A DNA stretch of 16,559 nt from Clostridiaceae bacterium UBA6110 (GTDB lineage: Bacteria > Bacillota > Clostridia > Clostridiales > Clostridiaceae). Both the position numbers and the translations under genes were made by a program. This document shows, piece by piece, positions 14,748 to 16,559 of this stretch. The first letter of the stretch is position 1. Every line of letters begins with the position of its first letter. Under the pieces are notes generated by a model. It worked only from the letters and a program-made list of their open reading frames with translations, ran no database searches and was not told where the DNA came from. The stretch is taken from contig DIWI01000083.1 in NCBI GenBank assembly GCA_002428415.1, forward strand, positions 1 to 16,559. Direction: 5' to 3'.

Positions 14748-14753
14748 TATAAT
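14748..14753 (+). promoter_or_regulatory. -10 element of the znuCB promoter
   Basis: A consensus TATAAT lies 17 bases before the znuC ATG. The -35 at the standard distance (TCAAGT) is poor, and a better TTGTCA lies 20 bases upstream. This suggests a weak or activator-dependent promoter. The leader would be only about 10 bases long and include the GGAGG ribosome binding site. Confidence 0.45.
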
Positions 14754-14770
14754 CATATCCGGAGGCTTTC

Positions 14771-15460
14771 ATGATAGAAGCAAAGGGACTCTCCTTCTCT
14801 TATTCAGGAGCAGAGCCATATCTCATACAGGACCTTGACCTCAAGATTCCTAAAGGAAGGCTGACCTCGATCATAGGTGAGAACGGCTCAGCCAAGTCCA
14901 CATTCGTGAAGCTTGCGCTGGGACTGCTGAAGCCGACTGAAGGTTCGATAGAAATCAATACTGACAGGATCGGTTATGTTCCACAGCGGATGGAGAGCTT
15001 CAATTCCCAGTTCCCCATAACAGTTGAAGAGGTGTACAGGATACACCTGCACGCTCTCGGCCAGAAGGACAGGTCCGGGATAGACAAGGCCCTTAATGAC
15101 GTATCCATGCTTGAGAAGAAGCACTCCCTCATCGGTGACCTTTCAGGTGGACAGCAGCAAAGAGTATTCATTGGAAGGGCACTCCTCGGCAATCCTGAAG
15201 TCATAGTACTCGACGAGCCTTCTACAGGAATGGACATAAGAAGCCAGAAGGAAGTAAGGGAAATCCTCAAGAAACTGAGGGACAGAGGCGTCACCATAGT
15301 TGCCGTCGAACACAACATTTCTGCCGCCATCCACAACTCGGACTACATTCTGAGGATGGGTGAACAGAAGGGTGCGATCTACGACATAGCTACATTCAAG
15401 AGGAATATCCAGCACGAGGACGTTGACAACATGCTGTTCTTCAGCAAGGAGGTGCTGTGA
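14771..15460 (+). CDS. znuC: Zinc ABC transporter ATP-binding protein (ZnuC-like)
   Basis: A 229-aa ABC ATPase of the metal (ZnuC/MntB) group that energises uptake through the ZnuB-like permease. The Walker A motif is GENGSAKST (36-44), with Ala in place of the last glycine before Lys. The Q-loop is at Q72 (YVPQRMESFNSQFP), the signature LSGGQQQR at 124-131, Walker B VIVLDEP ends at 150, and the H-loop is H181 (VEHNIS). All catalytic residues except the Walker A glycine are standard; related Firmicute zinc importers are known to carry similar Ala variants. The ATG start has GGAGG 5 bases upstream. The stop codon overlaps the znuB start by one base. Confidence 0.93.
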   Translation: MIEAKGLSFSYSGAEPYLIQDLDLKIPKGRLTSIIGENGSAKSTFVKLALGLLKPTEGSIEINTDRIGYVPQRMESFNSQFPITVEEVYRIHLHALGQKDRSGIDKALNDVSMLEKKHSLIGDLSGGQQQRVFIGRALLGNPEVIVLDEPSTGMDIRSQKEVREILKKLRDRGVTIVAVEHNISAAIHNSDYILRMGEQKGAIYDIATFKRNIQHEDVDNMLFFSKEVL

Positions 15461-16251
15461 TGCTTTCACTTCCATTCATGCAGAACGCCCTTGCGGCAGG
15501 CTTCCTTATTGCCCTGCTCTGTCCGATTATAGGCATATTTCTGGTGCTTCGGAGATTCTCGATGATAGGTGACACACTTGCCCATTCATCCTTCGCCGGA
15601 GTCGCAATAGGCCTTGTCATCGGCATACATCCGACCATAACATCTGTAATATTCACCACCCTTGCGGCGGTGATGATCGAATACATGCGTGACTCGTTCA
15701 AGAGGTATTCCGAGATACTCATGTCAGTTGTAATGACACTAAGCGTCGGTATAGCAATAATCCTGGTTTCAAGCGGCAGCGCAAGCGCCAGCATCACCCA
15801 ATACCTCTTCGGAAGCATACTGACAGTTACACGCGAAGACCTTATCCTGGTCCTTGCTGTTACCATTGCATCGAGCCTTCTTGTGGCGAGGTTCTACAAT
15901 GAGCTCATTTACTCAACCTTCGACGAGGATGGAGCTAAGGTTTCCGGCATAAGGGTCAAGACCGTGAACTACATTTTCGCTCTGCTGATGGGAGCTTCAA
16001 TCTCAGTATCGATAAGGATAACAGGAATACTTGTCATATCTTCCCTGATTGTCCTCCCTGTTGCATCAGCCATGCAGTTCCGTAAAGGCTTCACAAGGAC
16101 ACTCGCCATTGCAGTTGCTGTTAGCGTAATAGATGTCATTGCAGGACTCGTCCTCTCCTATTATCTGGACAGTGCTCCCGGTGGAGCAATCGCAATAATG
16201 AGTGTCGCTACCATGGTAATTTCACTGGTTATGAATCCTATGAGCAAGTAA
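15460..16251 (+). CDS. znuB: Zinc ABC transporter permease (ZnuB-like, ABC-3 family)
   Basis: A 263-aa integral membrane protein with about eight hydrophobic segments. The N-terminal block MQNALAAGFLIALLCPIIGIFLVLRRFSMIGDTLAHSSFAGVA is characteristic of ABC-3 permeases. The later segment ISVSIRITGILVISSLIVLPVASA is the conserved coupling region. I chose ATG at 15460, with AAGGAGG 7 bases upstream and a TGATG overlap with the znuC stop. A GTG one codon earlier is too close to the ribosome binding site. It forms the transport channel with znuC and receives metal from ZnuA. Manganese or mixed specificity cannot be excluded. Confidence 0.93.
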   Translation: MLSLPFMQNALAAGFLIALLCPIIGIFLVLRRFSMIGDTLAHSSFAGVAIGLVIGIHPTITSVIFTTLAAVMIEYMRDSFKRYSEILMSVVMTLSVGIAIILVSSGSASASITQYLFGSILTVTREDLILVLAVTIASSLLVARFYNELIYSTFDEDGAKVSGIRVKTVNYIFALLMGASISVSIRITGILVISSLIVLPVASAMQFRKGFTRTLAIAVAVSVIDVIAGLVLSYYLDSAPGGAIAIMSVATMVISLVMNPMSK

Positions 16252-16276
16252 GTAATACCTTACCACTTGAATGTGA

Positions 16277-16310
16277 ACCGACATCACGCCAGAATTCACC
16301 TGGTGTCGGT
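16277..16310 (+). repeat. Imperfect hairpin downstream of znuB
   Basis: ACCGACA (16277-16283) pairs with TGTCGGT (16304-16310), and inside it CCAG pairs with CTGG across a 7-base loop, with a 5-base one-sided bulge. It lies 26 bases after the znuB stop and has no U-tract. It could protect the mRNA end or belong to the flank of the mobile element. Confidence 0.4.
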
Positions 16311-16331
16311 CGGTGACTTCCATTTGATTAT

Positions 16332-16373
16332 TAGTAGAAGCCGCCTGAGAAATTTCTCAGGCGGCTTCTACTA
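16332..16373. terminator. Long perfect palindrome, probable bidirectional terminator of znuCB
   Basis: A 42-base perfect palindrome (21-base arms, no spacer) centred between 16352 and 16353, with core AAGCCGCCTGAGAAA and its complement. Folded as RNA it gives a very stable stem with a small A/U loop. It follows znuB and faces the putative minus-strand element at the right edge. The flanking T-tracts are short. Confidence 0.7.
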
Positions 16374-16503
16374 TGCAAATTCTCATTAAAAGGATCCCGG
16401 AAGTAAGCAGCCTCCGCGAAAATCCTAGGTCTTCAAAATATTGTTTGTCGTAGTCTCCGGAGCCAATTGCATGGAAGTCACGAAGGTGACGGGTGCAACC
16501 AAA
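16374..16503. other. Non-coding structured flank next to the mobile-element end
   Basis: No ORF of note. The segment 16467-16498 folds as TTGCA/TGCAA enclosing GTCAC-GAAG-GTGAC, with an internal loop of 5 and 3 bases. The decamer GAAGTCACGA at 16474-16483 recurs at 16521-16530 in the hairpin of the putative transposon end. It may be target-site flank or part of a related element; I cannot decide. Confidence 0.3.
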
Positions 16504-16559
16504 TTGAAACTCTCATGACTGAAGTCACGAGATTCTTGGGAAGAGAGCATACTTACCGG
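16504..16559 (-). mobile_element. Right end of an IS605/IS1341-type (TnpB) element, partial
   Basis: On the minus strand a 9-base-pair hairpin with one G-U pair and a UUCA loop (16532..16511, arms TCTCGTGAC and GTCATGAGA) is preceded by CAAGAA and followed by GTTTCAA ending at 16504. This layout (AGAATC, stem with GACTTCAGTC, then TCAA) is the hallmark of right ends of TnpB-encoding elements, where the 3' part of the guide-RNA scaffold ends and the guide is taken from flanking DNA. The tnpB gene would lie to the right of the window on the minus strand; two minus-strand frames are open into the edge, so its stop cannot be fixed. The match is from memory of such ends, not from alignment. Confidence 0.5.

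Noticed and set aside
16374..16503. A riboswitch (cobalamin or cyclic di-GMP type) in the right-edge flank
   Set aside because: Some short strings look similar (for example GCCTCCG), but none of the conserved core blocks of these classes is present in order, and no gene start follows in the window.

Overview
The window looks like a chromosomal segment of a Gram-positive anaerobe of the class Clostridia. The evidence is the gene content (a ThiI without rhodanese domain next to its own cysteine desulfurase, PepF, Xre-TPR regulators, an RNase HI with a viroplasmin-type N-terminus), strong AGGAGG-type ribosome binding sites, sigma-A promoters with 17-base spacers, and heavy use of TTG starts. The GC content is moderate by eye. 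No rRNA, tRNA, CRISPR array or prophage is visible.

Layout from left to right. (1) Positions 1-120: the 5' end of a minus-strand gene that leaves the window, with a near-consensus promoter. (2) Positions 126-5340, minus strand: a six-gene operon read right to left as alaX (alanyl-tRNA editing), cysteine desulfurase, thiI (tRNA 4-thiouridine/thiamine sulfur transfer), a 54-aa Cys-rich protein, a membrane-anchored protein of unknown role, and a TIM-barrel sugar phosphate isomerase/epimerase-like enzyme. Junctions after the cysteine desulfurase are a few bases or overlaps, so translation is probably coupled. (3) Positions 5605-6006, plus strand: a PspC-domain membrane protein, followed by a bidirectional terminator. 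(4) Positions 6116-8672, minus strand: two tandem paralogous Xre-TPR regulators, with an inverted repeat over the promoter that suggests autoregulation. (5) Positions 8943-11718, minus strand: rhomboid protease, a two-domain protein ending in DUF1232/YkvA, and RNase HI. (6) Positions 11815-13605, minus strand: oligoendopeptidase F with its own promoter and terminator. (7) Positions 13750-16251: a divergent high-affinity zinc (or related metal) ABC transporter, with znuA on minus and znuC-znuB on plus. The intergenic region carries a Fur/Zur-type 7-1-7 operator over the znuA transcription start and a second palindrome at the -35 region. (8) Positions 16252-16559: a long perfect palindrome (probable terminator), a structured non-coding stretch, and at the edge what looks like the right end of an IS605/IS1341-type (TnpB) element whose transposon-encoded guide RNA would read out on the minus strand.

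Functionally, the window combines tRNA quality control and sulfur delivery, membrane and proteolysis functions, and metal uptake. It reads mostly as ordinary core genome. The least explained items are the Cys-rich small protein coupled to thiI, the tandem Xre-TPR pair with its putative operator, the two-domain DUF1232 protein, and the transposon end at the right edge.
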